A stretch of DNA of 64,000 nucleotides from Dillenia suffruticosa (GCA_033439265.1 JAVTVX010000001.1:16820608-16884607), one strand, 5' to 3'; shown: positions 10,764-24,660, counted from the first letter of the stretch. The notes: generated by a model from the sequence alone, not told the origin. Translations and numbers: made by a program.

Positions 10764-12900
10764 GTTTTTCTATTCTCCTTATTAAGATGTGTTCTAATAT
10801 CTGATACCACCATATGGAAAAATTTTCCTCAATAACACTTTTTTTAACCCATGTATATGTTATATTCATGCAAACATTATCGTGTAAAGTAATAGTATAC
10901 AATTTATCTAATAATGGACAATAGCCAATGATATTTACACCATAAAATAATATCATTTTATTACTAAATTGGAAAGAGTAATTGAATTGTACAATTTTTG
11001 AAACAAAAATTAACTTTTTAGAAAATTTAGGTATATAAAATTCTGTCTCCAATTTTAAAACATACTCGCTTGCCAATATGAGCTTGCAATCTCCAATTGC
11101 TTTTACTTGTAAGCCCATCTTATTATCAGAATGTGTTGTAAGAGATCTTAAAAGGATCGTATGGCTAAGGGAGAGAACTTAGAAAGAAGTGCACGAAAAA
11201 TAACTCGAATATCTCAACCTCCAGGTCTTTTAATTGAGCCGCAATGGTGTCAGCTAATTGGGAAACTATCAATCGTTAGTTTTTTCTTAATCAATTTATC
11301 TTTTTCTATTTTGCCCTATAAGACGACTTTTCTAATGCATCAAGTAAGTTCATAGGTTGGTGGTGGGTCATATGGGACTACTTAAAAACCATCTAACCTT
11401 AAACTTATCATCATCTTTTAACAGAACTAATTTAAATATGCACTAAATCAACCGTAGTTATAGTATTACATAGAAAAAGGATTTCAACCAAATAAACTAT
11501 TATTGAAAATAACTATTTTGATATTTTATCTTCAATTTTATTATTTTCATGCAATAAAAATTGTTCTGGATAATATTCATGACAAAATTATTTTTTTCCT
11601 AATGTGATCATATATTTATATATAATTTCCTACTTAATTGTGAATGTTGTGGTTAAATTCTAATTAATTTAAAAAATTATATTGATCACAAAAATAATAA
11701 TAATAATTAATTTTACCATGTTAAAGTGCATAAAATTTTAATAAAAATCCAATTAAATTAGTTAATTCATTTTATTAATTTTGTACCTCCCCGTATGTAC
11801 AAAATATGTTCAAAATTAATTTTATACATAATTTTCTAAAATTTTGGTTTAGAAAATACTTTGAAAATTTTAAGAATTTTTTGAAAATTTTTTCAAAATT
11901 TTCAGCCACAAAAACATTTTAATAATTTTATACACTCCTTTATATACAAAATTATTCCAAAATTAATTTTATGTATAATTTTTAAATATCATGTTTTGAA
12001 TTTTTATTTATTTATTTATTTAATCCAAAGGTTTAATATGAAATATTTCCAAATTTATTAGGCCCCTTTTAAAAATACTGTATAGACTTGATTGCAACAA
12101 TTAATAAAATTCGGAAATCGTAAGGTTATTGAAAGTTTTAGAATAGAACCATAATTCTTTAAAAAATACATACCAAAACGCATTTAATGAAAAGACATTA
12201 ATTGTTCAATCACAAGATATTCAAAATACAATACACGTGGTAAATGTTTGATCATTCAATCACAACTTATAGGGTTTCAATTGTTCACACGTCGGAAAAT
12301 ACATGAATGTTCTAAAATTATTTTTGAAAATATGTTTTAATCATAATGATACAAAAATTTCAATTTTGGGCTCAAATTTTTGAAAATATAAAGATTTTTT
12401 GGGGTCAAATATTCAAAAATCTAAAAATTTTAATTTTTGAAAAATTTTCAAATTTATCGGAATTTTGAAGGTAGATGACAAAATGGTTCTGATACCAAAT
12501 GTAATATTATATTGTGCACCAAATGCAATAATAATTGAATATTGATAAAATAACTCGAAAAAGGGGATCGAATAAACCTCCGGCCATTCACAATTCCAAT
12601 GAACTCTAACGATTGTGATAATACAAAAATGATTTTTGAGACGTGCACAAATATTTTAAACTCTCGATTTCACTTAATAAATGGTGTGGAATTTCTAAAT
12701 TCGGATTTAGGGACCCAATACAGTAAGATAGGGTTTAACAAACTTTCAATCATCAAAAAGCCATTAAAACTCTATAGTTGTTACCTTAAATTATTACCGA
12801 ACGTTACGAAAATTCAATTAACTATTCAAAACGGAAAAATAAGATTAATTGTGTAGAGATTTGAATGTGACGCGAAAATCCAACTAAATGCATCCAAATT
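10764..12900 (-). mobile_element. Decayed Ty1/copia element, minus strand
   Basis: Two clues point the same way. At 12485-12497 the minus strand reads TGGTATCAGAACC, a primer-binding site with slight drift, next to TGTAATATTATATTG starting at 12500, a likely 5' LTR start. About 1.4 kb downstream on that strand lies a copia pol fragment (11118-10766). Between them (11119-12484) is AT-rich sequence with no surviving frame. The outer end of the LTR was not located; the right limit given is a guess. No second LTR was found. Confidence 0.45.
10766..11118 (-). pseudogene. Ty1/copia pol fragment (protease end and pre-integrase region)
   Basis: The frame starting at 11118 reads YIPKFSKKLIFVSKI, then YCPLLDKLYTITLH, then SIWWYQILEHILIRRIEKL. 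These match the order of the copia polyprotein downstream of the protease: the segment found as LxVPxxxxNLxSV, the pre-integrase linker, and the LWHxRLGHxxxxR integrase start, with key histidines lost. Similarity ends where the CACTA-like element begins, so the rest of the integrase was displaced or lost. The frame's continuation beyond 10766 is repeat sequence, not protein. Confidence 0.6.
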
Positions 12901-15389
12901 CAAATTCCTTTTATTTTTTATCACATTTAATCTTTTTTCGATTATATTTTTCCATTAACTTCATTATGAATGCATTAATTGATGGAATTTGAATTTAAAA
13001 AAAAAATCCTAACACACAAGCCAAATTAAGGACAAGGAAGCTAACTTTCTTCAATATCTCATCCAAAAATTGTTTTATCCAACTGAGCTTTCCGTGGCCT
13101 ATGATCTTAGTTAGTGGTTTTTTTTTTAATTAGCAAAGAAGTTTATCTATTAATTTTTATAAACTACTTATATTCATTAATCGCGTTAAATCTGATTAAA
13201 TTTAAATCGAATTGAATTAATTATTAACAAATAAAACTTTCTTGATATTTATTTTATTATATATAAAATTTAAATTCAAAATTTTATTTAAGAATAATTA
13301 GTATTTAATTATTGTATCAATCAGAAATCGATCAAATTTATGAATATAGCTATGGAAGCACCACAAATAGGCCTTTACGCATGAGCATCAAAACCATCCT
13401 ATCACCCTCATTCAATACTAAAATCAGATCACCCTCCTCGTATCACCCTATGTTCCTAATATTATTAATCATAATTAAATATTGTATTAACCTAAATTTG
13501 CATTGCACAGCTGTTGTTGACCATGGAGTTATAAATATTCAACAAGTTCCCTCCAATTAATACACGTAGCTTGTTATCAGATTTCAATGAAAGTTTTAAT
13601 AATTTAATACCCATTCACAAGAATCTCGATGTTGGAGTAACGTTGTTAAAGTGTGTACGATGCATGCCCAAAATATTAGTTAAGATGTCATTAATCAATT
13701 AGATCTACTTTTGTCATCTAAAGTGGAGACAACTTAGGAATTTAGGAAAAAGTCAACGTCCTTTTTGCACACGTGTGTTCTTTTAAGGAAGACCTACCAA
13801 CAAGGATAAGACACATTAACATGGAAACGAGTTTCTGGGTATGTGTAGTTTGGGATTAATAATAAATATTTTTATTTTTTGATAAAATTTGATTTAAAAT
13901 TTATGATAAACCCTCCCAACGTAATCTATTTTATACCCAAATCGTGAGTCAAATTCAAAATCTTAATTAAAAGATTTAATATCATATTCTATTAGAGTAA
14001 TTGATCATCGATAATAATAAATATTTTTTAGGGAGTGAGTTTATTGATCGTGCATTCTTAGATTGGTATCTATTTATAGGAATACCGAATGATAAAATTC
14101 TATTATTCAAATTTTTTTTCAAAATTTCGTGTATAAATTTTTATCGATATCTATATTTTTATAATTTTTTTAACTTTTATATAATAAAAAAAATACAAAC
14201 TATAAGTGGTTCGCATTATAGTGAAATACTCACGTATTCTCAACTTCAAATATATATATAAATGGAAAAACACAAATTCTAAAAAAAATCTTCTTTATAA
14301 GATTAAAATTATAAATAATTCATATTTTATTATTATTTCTAAATTATTTTAGTTTAAAGGAGATCGATCAGACACCTCATGACGAGAAATTGTTTGCATG
14401 TGGTGATGATATGTCTAATTATTATTATAATGGGTCTATATTCTTATGTTACAAGATTAACCAAATGAGGTATGAAAGAATTTCATCTTTCTTTCTTTTT
14501 TTTTTTTACCATATTTTAAAATATTTTTTAAGTAGTATTTTTCTAAGTATATTTTAAGCATTTTTAACTTGTTGGATTAGTTGATACTTGTTTGAGTAAT
14601 GGTAATAGGGAATAGCTGATGCTTAGACACCAATTGCTCATGCCACTCCTACTTTGAGATTAAAATCCATTCCCTACCTATAACCTAAATTAATAATGAT
14701 TTTGTAAAATTTGAGATCTATTTTTTAACTCTCTGACCGGCTAATTGGAGCAGATTGAAGAAATGTAGACAAAGTTGATATGCAAAATTTCTTCATGGGC
14801 TGACCCCCTACGCCTTGGATTATGATCTCTGGGTTGCTTTTTTGGGGTTTGGCTTTTGGTTTAGGTCTCAGAGAAAAGGTCTGGCATGCATCATTATCGT
14901 TCCCACAATCACTGGTTAAGCACCCTGAAGAACCAGGAGATTTTTCATAATTTCCCAATTATTACAATAAGTGGTCGACCTAGCCAATGAAATACAACCG
15001 GGCAAAATTAATCACACTCTTATGTGTGGCATTGAGACATTAAGCTTATTTGGGAAATTCTAACTTGTTTTTATTTCATCTTAATTTATTAATAATATTT
15101 TTTAATTAAAATAAAACTCTTGATAAAAATAGAGAATACCGTAAATAAAAATCTAATTAGTTTATAAATGAAACAAAAATAGTTATTATATTAATAAGAT
15201 TTTATGTTAAAAATTTTTAACTATTTTTTTTTAAAAAAGAACCAGACGAAATGAACTAGTTGGCCTCCTCCTTTCAAGCAATTTATAATTAGATTAAGTT
15301 TTATAACACATTTGAAAGATTAGCACCTAAATGTAACTCAAAATTGTGTGGTAAATGATCTTATCAAAATTTAAGTAGGAAAGAAACCC
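12901..15389. other. AT-rich spacer
   Basis: Mostly low-complexity AT sequence. 13850-14015 contains a weak minus-strand member of the SINE family described below. Small open frames at 13312-13560 (plus) and 14725-14958 (minus, 77 codons, of slightly better codon quality) have no recognisable domain, splice context or neighbours, and I leave them uncalled. Confidence 0.5.
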
Positions 15390-15570
15390 GAATTTTATCA
15401 AAATCCTCTGAGTTGAGTGGTTAGACACTTTACTCCCGATCTCAAATTCAAGTTTTAAGAATGACAAAAAATGATTTAGGAGAGTCAATCCTCTAAAATG
15501 GGTTCCATAGTGCTCGAACTGGATTAGTAGAATAAACTTGGATACCGGTGGTGAAAAAAAAAAAAAAGAA
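15390..15570 (+). repeat. tRNA-derived SINE copy
   Basis: Starts with a pol III box A-like stretch (tgagttgagtggttagaca), followed by a box B-like stretch (gatctcaaattcaagtttt). The body contains ggagagtcaatcctctaaaa and the 3' marker gaactggattagtagaataa, then gataccggtggtg and an A-run at 15554-15567. The same body and 3' marker recur at 15745, 23640 (minus), 28690 and 58020, which is the main evidence for a family. Confidence 0.65.
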
Positions 15571-15744
15571 ACCCAAGTTTCACAAATTAGGTTTTGTCAA
15601 TTCTATATGTTGTTAGGAGTCATATGTGAAAATGATTTTGTTTTTAAAAAAAATTAAAACAATATAAAAGGAAAAAATTTTCAAAATTAGTATAAATATC
15701 GAGTTTTTAAAATTTGACATATTTTAAAAAAATATTTAATAGTA

Positions 15745-15945
15745 TATGATGAATTTGCAAGACTTAATGTTTCGTTGGTTTAGTGGGAAGGATATTAGTA
15801 CTCCACCTAAGAATCGGGATCTGACTCTCGGTAGTAATAAAAACGGTATTATGAGAGCTTTCTTCCGATTGGGACCCGACAGTAACTCAATCGAGATTAG
15901 TCAGAGTAAAATTTCGAATACTCGATAACAGACCAAATCCAAGAA
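15745..15945 (+). repeat. tRNA-derived SINE copy
   Basis: Box A-like ggtttagtgggaaggatatt and box B-like gaatcgggatctgactctcg are followed by the family's 3' marker (caatcgagattagtcagagt, then tttcgaatactcgat) and an A-rich end at 15943-15955. The open frame across it is incidental. Confidence 0.6.
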
Positions 15946-15949
15946 AAAA

Positions 15950-18574
15950 AAAAAAACAAAGACGGGGCGTCGAGTTTTCAAGATTAGAATGCGACTTGTA
16001 ATGGACATGTCCTCCGGTCTACTGATCGAAGCCCAACCCAATGGATCTGGTCAATCTAATTCGGCAAAGCCTTGTTATGTGTTTTCGTTCCCTTCTCATC
16101 TCGGATTAATAAATAAATTTCCCACCCCAAACATGACCTACCCCTCTCTCTTACTCCCCCCGCCCTGCACTCTTTGGCTCTGCACGAAAACCAAAAGCAA
16201 GAAAAGGGGCCTTTGACTCTTGGTCCCAAAAAGCAGGCAAGGAGATGAAAAAAGGTAGGAAACACATTTTAATGGACCATCTTATCACACACACATCCCC
16301 ATAATCTCCTCCCCCATTCCCCCAAATAAAAATCACAAAACACTCAAAAATAGAAGAAATATACAAAAAAAAATCAACCATCGACCTTTTGTCATGTCAT
16401 TACATCCAACGTCCTAGGCTTGCTTCTCTCTTGTATTTACATCCGATCCAAACAGTAGCAACATAGAAAAGCCAAAAAACCAACCAAAACGGCGATATGG
16501 CGGCGCGCTGGTGTCCGGTTACATGTCGAGTCTAGACTCGACATGAATGGTCTCAACATGTCCTATCGATTCTATTTTTAAAATATGTCAAGTTTTTTAA
16601 ATTATATATATATATATATTAATTTAAAAATTATTTTCATCTGTATTGTTTTAAATTTCTTTTTTAAAAATAAAACTATTTTCATACATGACTTCTGCTG
16701 TAACATGATTGACAACTGCCTAACTACGTGCGTAATGTACTAGATTGTACCCATTTTGTAGGGCCAAAAATCATTTCAAATCTAATTTCCATCATCTTCG
16801 TTCACCTTTTCTATCTCTTTCTCCAATCATGACCCTAGATAAATGCATGGTAAGTGGCCTATTATTTTATTTACTTTTATATCACGGAGACAAATTGCCT
16901 TAAACAAACCATACAAGTACTGAAAAAAATCCGATCAAGTCTTTACATCTAAAGTAAAATAAAAGACATTTACCAACATTTTATCTTCCACTCCAAGATT
17001 ACTTTGGTAGTTTGAGGGTAGCACAGCATGTTTTGGGTCACTTGGTTTTGCCACACATCTGTAGCAAAACAAGGGTTTACTGCCCATTATATTCAAACTT
17101 TTACATTCACCCCGTTATTGTCAATATGATGTCTTGACGGTCCTGATGCCCTAAGTTTAGTTTGTCACATCATAAGTTTGATCAGTAGTGACTCTTGTCT
17201 TACTTTGGACCCACGTTGTTGGCCAACAAATGTAGGTATCCCATAATTATTAAATGTGGCATTGGAAAAAGAAAAATGGTTTCCCAAAATAAATATATTA
17301 GTTTAAGTCTTACAATTTTAAAAATCTAAGATCTAAACTAGCCAAACTCAAGAACTTATATATATATATATATATAATCTATGGGTATTGTAGTAATTAA
17401 GTTCAGGGTTCTAAAGTATTAAAAAAAAAGGAAAAAACAACTCAAACCAAGCTGATTGAATGTGATTAATATGGTTAGATTGCACACATATGTTCATTTC
17501 TATTGGCAACAAACAAACCAAAATTTCTATGGTTATCAACAAGAGAAAAATTAATATCACGTTGGTTCAAATCGGATTAGTTAGATTTTTAAATACTGAT
17601 GGTCCAAATAAAAAAAAAAAAACTAATACCATTGAGTTAATTATAAAAAAAAATTATAACTAACCACCATTGGAACAAAGAAAAAGCTTCTCAATTTATA
17701 GAAATTCAAGCTCAAAACAACATTAATGATATATCTAGGGGTGAGCAATGAGATACAAGATTAAAGTTATTGATTTATTTATTTTTTACTACTTTTTGGT
17801 TCTTGATATATTTCACTATTGCGTGAATTAAGAAATTTCTCTAATATATTAATAATGGGATGTTGTAAATCTATTATCTTGTTTATTTCATATTCCAAGA
17901 CGTTTTTGCACCATCATATTGGCTTATTCAGTTATATGTATATATATTAAATACAAATATTCTAATATATTTATTTAAAAAATTCGTTGAATTATTCACG
18001 CATGTATGTGTCGATAAGTTTTCAACTTATCATAATTTTTGTTTTATATGTTAATTTTTATTTAACGATTAATATTTGTCGCGGAATGAGATGTGTAAAT
18101 TTAATTGATAACTTTTGGAAAACAATTTCAATTACTATCAACTCTATTGATATTGATATTTATGAAAATAATAAAAAAATTATTTTTAATTTCCTCAATC
18201 ATTTGTCTACGACTTGGGAATGTTTTTACTTCTTTTTTTCCTCTTTGTTTTTGCATAAATTATACTCTTTCCATGTGGTTTGATCAAATATCTACTTATC
18301 CCTTGCGATAAAAAAATATACACTTGTATCCCTGTGATTTAAAAAAAAATAAATAAGTGATAAAAATACTCAAAATTAACGATAAATTTAAAAATAAATA
18401 AATAATTGACAGAAATAATCAAAATAAACAGGAAAGATCCTCAGGCCATAAGCTTAAATTGATTCACGATATTAATTTTTATTTTCCAAATTACCCCTAA
18501 TTAAAAAAACAAACATTCTCTTCCGTTTCTTTCACCATCTTTTTTTTTTATTTTTATTTTACGTTAATTTAAAT
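15950..18574. other. AT-rich spacer
   Basis: No gene seen. Contains a perfect 24-bp palindrome (16522-16545), short (TA)n runs near 16603 and 17356, and a partial SINE 3' end at about 17545-17625 (caaatcggattagttag ... aatactgatggtcc plus an A-run). Confidence 0.5.
16522..16545. repeat. Perfect 24-bp palindrome
   Basis: Begins catgtcgagtct and continues as its exact reverse complement, with no spacer, in a short GC-richer island. Function unknown. Confidence 0.8.
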
Positions 18575-19560
18575 ATGAAATTATCGGGAGAAAAATTTAT
18601 ACCACGGCACTTTCGTAACTTCTCTCTAATCCTTGCTCTCTCCTCTCCTCTGCACACTCAGACAACCATGGCCGCTGTGAATCTTATGCTCTCACGATCT
18701 ACTTTGAAGATCCAACTCTACTCTCTTCAATTTCTTCACATCTTCTGGATGTCCAACTTAACTCTCTCTCTCCTCTCTCACACACCCCCTCTCTCTCCCC
18801 AAGGCGAATCACAGGCGAATCCTAGGCGACCTCCACAAAACCGCACCACCACCACTCCTCCGTCCCCGGAGCATCATCGCCGCCCCTTCAGCGGCGATGG
18901 TGACCCACGGGCACTGCCTTGCCGGCTTCCTTGTCGGCCGACTGGGACCAGAGAAGTGATACAGAGGTTGTTTCAACGTGAACACGAAGTTTTGGCGTTC
19001 GATTGGAGGCTGGAAATCACAATCGAGGGAAGATCTGTTCATCGCGGAGATCATGAGGCTTAGTTCTATTTGGTCCGAAGTGAATCATAAGAATCACTAC
19101 CACAGTATGGTGTACTATGGGCAGGGTCCAACTCAATCACATAATGAATAAACTGAATCTCTAGTCTCAGATACGACTACAACACTGAATCCATACATCA
19201 TGAGACTCAATCCTATGAGACCGCAGATAGTCCTATGGTTTGATCCGGACTATGAGGCTAATTGATGTGATGTGAAATAAAGGGTGGTCGACTCGATGGT
19301 CAAAACGACAGATTATATGACTAAATTTATAGGAATATAGGATTCAGTCTCATTAATCCAATAACTAAATGGATTGAGTTTTATAGTTTCAGTAATGAAT
19401 TATAAACTCAAATATAAACCATGAGACTCAGTTCTATAGACTGACATATACCATAAAACTCAACCCAGGATGAATGGGCTATATTCTATGATCGAAACGA
19501 AGAGTCTTATGGTTGTCTATTTGGAGTCGAGTAGCATTTATAACGTGAACTTGAGATGTC
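18575..19560. other. GC-richer island with an unrecognised open frame and short repeats
   Basis: A 162-codon plus-strand frame (18575-19063) with proline/serine/arginine-rich sequence lies in DNA noticeably less AT-rich than its surroundings. I recognise no domain. Beyond it, variants of catgagactcaatcctatgag recur at about 19048, 19199 and 19421, which looks like transposon-derived sequence. Neither a functional gene nor a named element can be supported. Confidence 0.3.
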
Positions 19561-19664
19561 GGGTAGATTAGGTCCTAGAACAAGCACATATTTAGATCAT
19601 TATTTACTTCCAAACTTCCCATTTCAAGAAACGGTCCCATATTATTTGTGGCCTGGTCCTGCCC

Positions 19665-19668
<4 letters not shown>

Positions 19669-19711
<43 letters not shown>
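19669..19711. repeat. (CT)n microsatellite
   Basis: About 21 uninterrupted CT units. Open frames across it are low-complexity artefacts. Confidence 0.95.
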
Positions 19712-19712
<1 letters not shown>

Positions 19713-22700
19713 ACTCAACCATTTTCCGACGGTCTACAAGCAATTTGTAGAGTGGATCAGGCGTATCAGCCCACTCTACACTCTAGAATATCTCACAACT
19801 GATCCCATTGTCACCATACTTAGAAAGAGAGGCATCAGCGCTAACATTTAAACTGAATGGCCCCGCACACTACCTTCTTCATCATCTTCTTCTTCTTAAA
19901 TCACTCTTTTCGCTAAATCTCATAATTCAGAAAAAAAATCCTTGTATTAAAATTTAAAAGGCCAAAGGTCAACTATTTGGGAGTTGGGTTTTGCGAAGCC
20001 AAAGTCAATTTTGTGTTTTGCACATATTATCGCCAACTGGGGAAACCTTGTGTGGCTGTCTGCTGCCACGGATAAGGTTGGCAAGCAAACACATTCCAAC
20101 ATGCATTGTATATCTATTTCCCTCATGGACATGACTCCTCGACCATGTGTATCAAACCTTTCCCATTAACTAAATGAACGAGAGTACGATGTTAAATTTA
20201 ACAATGTAAAATATTTAGTTTATTTAATATATGTATCATTACCGTTGCCCTTTTTTAAACGCCAAGAGTAACGTTCTCATTACCTTTTTCTGATTAAAGA
20301 TTATTGTCCAAAAATATTGAATATTGAATAAAATAGTTGAGTGAGTTCTTTATTTTCATATTTGCAATAATATAAAATTTCCTATTTTATTGTAATAATA
20401 TATGTGAAACAGTGGACATTAGGTTTTTCTTGTTTTGCTTAGTTCCGATATTCAATTTTATTTAAAAATATAAATCTTCTACCATCTTCCCTATTTGTAC
20501 TTTGCGTTTCTTTAATTTGATTGGTTCATTCTTTTTTCTACAAAAAAGCTGAAAATTTTTTAGTGATACCTGTAAAATATTTTATTTTAATGTGGTCAAT
20601 CCAGTAGATTATTGATCTACTAATTTTTTTTGAATATATTTGAGATTCATATTCCAGTAGATTCTTTGATTTGCTAACTTTAATGATCTGCTAATTTTAC
20701 AAGATTGATCGAATAGCAGATTCATTGTTGTTCATTAATTATGTTACTTAATGGACATACCAAATTGAAGATTAATATATATAAATTGAATTATCATAAA
20801 GTTTTGTAACATAAAGTGAGAAAGAGGGTTAACGGAAAAAAAAAACTAATTTTATACACCACTGGCAAAAAACTTTTCCAGTGTCAATCGTTAATGACGA
20901 TGTTTTCTACATCAGTTATATTTTATAATATTGTGAGAATTATATTATTTAAGATTTTAGGTTTAATGATTGATGAAGCCTAATAACTGAATGAAATTTT
21001 AATTTGTAATATGCACTTGGATGGAGCGATACAAGTTTATATCTTAGCATGGCCAAGTAGCCTATCTCGCTTGTCCTTTGAAGGGCATATGCATCAATTT
21101 AACCCAACTCAAGAAGGCTTGATAAAAAATTTAGGACCTCGTATAGTTTATATTTACGATGAAAAACTTGGTCCAACTCGAATATTATACTCCAAACCTT
21201 GGGATAATTGGTGTTTTTTAAATTGTCACAATATCTAAACGGATCTGATTAAACTCAGTTCAATTATATTCACATATAACTTATATGTTTTTATATATTA
21301 ATACGTGTAAAACATGAGATATTAATTTATCCTCAATACTATACTTAAAAAAGAATTTAATTTAGAGAATTAACAAATGAGACCTTAAGCCGGGTGTGGT
21401 GTGTACAGTAAGCCCCTTTTCTCAAATGGGGCTTTAAATTGTTCCCTCAGAATTTGAGCACCAACAGATTTCAGTCTCATTGATTCTTCCATGTTACCAT
21501 TCTCAAGAATCTCGAGGGACTAAAGGTTGGCATGAATGGTCTTTGCGGTGGCCACGGAAAGATTCATGGAAATCAATTTGTTATTGAAGTTTGTCTTCTT
21601 CAAGAACTTGTCAAAAAGTTGCAATCCAGTGTCATGCATTAAAGTGGATTTGATGAAAACTAACCCAAAGAATGGTCATCAATTTTTTTTCTTTGATCTA
21701 ACCATTTTTAAAGAAAGTGCAATTTGCCTAAATTTTGAATATTTTATGAAGCCCTAGCTTTCTAATTTTGACCTTTGAGAAAAATTTATGGGCAGGATTA
21801 TTGGGTCGGTGTGAACCATAATTAGTCCCTTCAATATCATTTTTGAAAAAAAAAAAGAAAAGGAAAAAAACTTTTTGTAACATTTTTCACAAAATATAAG
21901 GAAAATATTACCTCTTGCACTTATTGGATACTGGAATAATGAAAAATCATAAAAGGGTGCTCAATAAAATAATAACTTGCGCTCTCAAATTTTCGTGACA
22001 ATATTTTCTGTAAAAGTATTGGTACTTGTCGCGAGAATTTCTGTAAAAGACAAAAACTATTGTGACAAAGAAGAATGTAGGATCATCTTGAAAGGTAAAC
22101 TCTTTAACATAAGGTAGAGGTGTGGAGTTGAGTCTAAAAGTTGAAAAGTGTAGGGAAGACTAACAAGAGATGATGGACCAGTAACAACCCAGATGTCATC
22201 CTCTCCCTCTTCTAGCTCCCAAATTTTGTCTTAGGCTTATGAAATAGAATCTCTTTTTTCTGCCATGGAAGGTTGGTAAGTACATACAGAGAATCCAAAA
22301 AGATTTTGGCTTTTTCCAATGTTTCTTTTTTTGGTCTATAAGTTTGACACAAGGAAATTTGAAAATTATTTGGAAAATTTTATGGGGTATCTAAGGTCTT
22401 TTAGAGAGCACAAAGAGACACAAAGCTAGAATTCAGAAAAGGGGCTTTGGGTGAGTGATCATGATAATTATTGATTGTGATGTCTTAAGGGTATTAAGCA
22501 TATTAAATCATAAAATAACATGCAAAAGAAATTTAAAAAAAAAGGTTACCTCAGAAAACCAGGCTAGCAAAAAATCTATGCGTATTTAAAAACACCAAAA
22601 AGACCATAACTTTATTTATTTATTTATGTTTTGTAGCATTTTCTGGCAAGCCACTTGTATGACTTGCGATTAATCAATTACTGAAATAGTTGTTTGTGCT

Positions 22701-22724
22701 GATATGCCGGTCGCCTTAACATGT

Positions 22725-22755
<31 letters not shown>

Positions 22756-23180
22756 TTTATTTTTCATTTCCGATGGAATTTCCCAAGTATCTGATTGAGT
22801 TGAATGTGCCATATGTGGATCCAAAACTTAGGATTTGAAGACAAAAATTAGGACAAGAGATTACTCGGTTTGGTGATTCGGAGCCCAAGTTGCGGCAAAC
22901 AATCAACGATGTGTGACATCCGACGGAATTAAGAAAATAATATTAAATGAATAGTTTGATTATAAGAACAAGATTTAATCTCATTAACATTTATATATTT
23001 CCTCTCTTTTTTAATTACGTAATTAACTTTTCTCTTTTAATTGTTTCCTTTTACTCTTTTATTACTTAATTGATTCATTTATATTTTATAAATATGTGTA
23101 CTAATTATATATATATATCAAAACAAAGTATATCAATAGAAACTTAACTCCTTTCATAACCAAATCTTATCACATGACAT
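19712..23180. other. AT-rich spacer
   Basis: No supportable gene. A short segment at 20860-20915 (cactggcaaaaaacttttcc ...) resembles a CACTA-type terminus. A (GA)n run lies at about 22725-22750. Small frames at 19984, 21011 and 21536 have no recognisable content. Confidence 0.5.
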
Positions 23181-23310
23181 TAAATATTTTTAATTAAAAT
23201 CTTGAATTCGAATAAAAAATAGATGTTGGGAGAGTCAATATCTTAATTAAACCCCACAATTGCTTAATCGGATTTTTGAATACCAATGATTAAGTAAAAA
23301 AAGAAAAAAA
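23180..23310 (+). repeat. SINE family member, degraded
   Basis: Contains attaaaatcttgaattcgaa (box B-like region), ttgggagagtcaatatctta, then the 3' marker ttgcttaatcggatttttga followed by ataccaatgatt and an A-rich run. Same order of blocks as the copies at 15390 and 28690. Confidence 0.5.
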
Positions 23311-23639
23311 GGAAAGAAAAGTGGAGCTAGCAACCATAATTGTTCCAAACTCAGGAAATTTGGACATTTTTTTCCCTTAAAAATAATAATAATAAGAACC
23401 GGGTGCTGCATAAGTTCTTTCCTGTTAACCAAGTTCTTAAAAAATAATTTCTCTTACTTATTTGCACAATAATTATTGTAACTTAATTAAAATACTTCTG
23501 CAAATAATTATGGGAAATTAGAGACCAGAAGTTAATTAATTGCATAATTATTTAAATTATTTAAGCAGAGTATGAGATTAATATAAGTACATTTGATCTC
23601 ATAATTTGCAAAAGTTGCAAAGGTCCATTGGCCTAACAA

Positions 23640-23830
23640 ACCATATATATATTTTTTGTTTCCAATACCATAGTCCGACTAATCCAGTTCGACTATTTGT
23701 GGGGATCCTATTTAAGGACGACTCTCCCGGCGCACTATTTTCTATTTCTAAATTTCAAATCTGAAATTTAATTAAGTGAGTGATTTAATATCTTATTCTA
23801 TTAGATCGATTGTTCGTTGGTTGATCTAAT
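23640..23830 (-). repeat. SINE family member
   Basis: On the minus strand it reads aagatattaaatcactcact, then agatttgaaatttagaaata, gccgggagagtcgtccttaa, gtcgaactggattagtcgga and ctatggtattgg before an A-rich end. These blocks align over their length with the plus-strand copy at 28690-28860. Confidence 0.65.
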
Positions 23831-24479
23831 AAACTGTAATACTACCCTTAAAAATATTTTAATTTGTGACAATGACAAAGAACATACATGAATGTCATTT
23901 TTCGCACATTACTTGGCAATATTTGAATTTGGGGACAATTGTCTCAGTTCTAAGAACCTTTCAGCTTTCTGCATATTTATTTGCTAGTTACAAAGAGCTG
24001 CAACTATTGTTAATTGCAATTAACAAGTCTCACTCCACAAGAAACGGACTAAGCTTTTGCATGTTATTTGACATTTAGAAATTACTTAATTTGGATCGAA
24101 TCCTATTAATTTAATTATTTGATAAAATCTTTCGAAATATAGGTATACAACCATTCAAAATTGTTCAAAAGAGAGCCAAGGGCCGGCAGCCCCTGACTTG
24201 ACAATTGTAATTCTTTTATTCACACAAATATACATTTTTCTTTTTTTTTTTTAGGAAAATTCGAATTAATCGCCCATACTCCTCCCGTTTTAGTCGAAAG
24301 GAATATTATTTCCCTTCAAAGAGGTAGATAGAAAAATTACAAAAATACCAATAAATTATAGATCAACTAATACAGTTTCCTTTCCTTTTATAAAGCTCTC
24401 AAATTCAAATTTCTCTATATACCCAAAAAAGAAAAATTACAAAAATAAATTTAAGTTTGATTGCAAATTTCACATTACA

Positions 24480-24660
24480 TCTTTTTTTTTGTTTTTGTTT
24501 TAATAAACAATCGATATCCAGGTCTTTAAGAGATAAAATTCTCTCGGTGTCTATTTTCATCATACACAAGATTTGAATCCAAGACATTACTTAAGAAGTA
24601 CGAGTATCTGATCACTGGATCAATTAAACGTTGATATTTTATATTCTCTTATTTGTGATT
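24480..24660 (-). repeat. SINE family member, 5' part best preserved
   Basis: On the minus strand: gatccagtgatcagatactc (box A-like), gtcttggattcaaatcttgt (box B-like), then accgagagaattttatctct and gatatcgattgtttatt before an A-rich run. Order matches the other copies; the 3' marker is eroded. Confidence 0.5.

Noticed and set aside
21536..21757. Possible old exon on either strand near 21430-21700
   Set aside because: Some phrases look protein-like in two frames, but stops intervene and I recognise no family.
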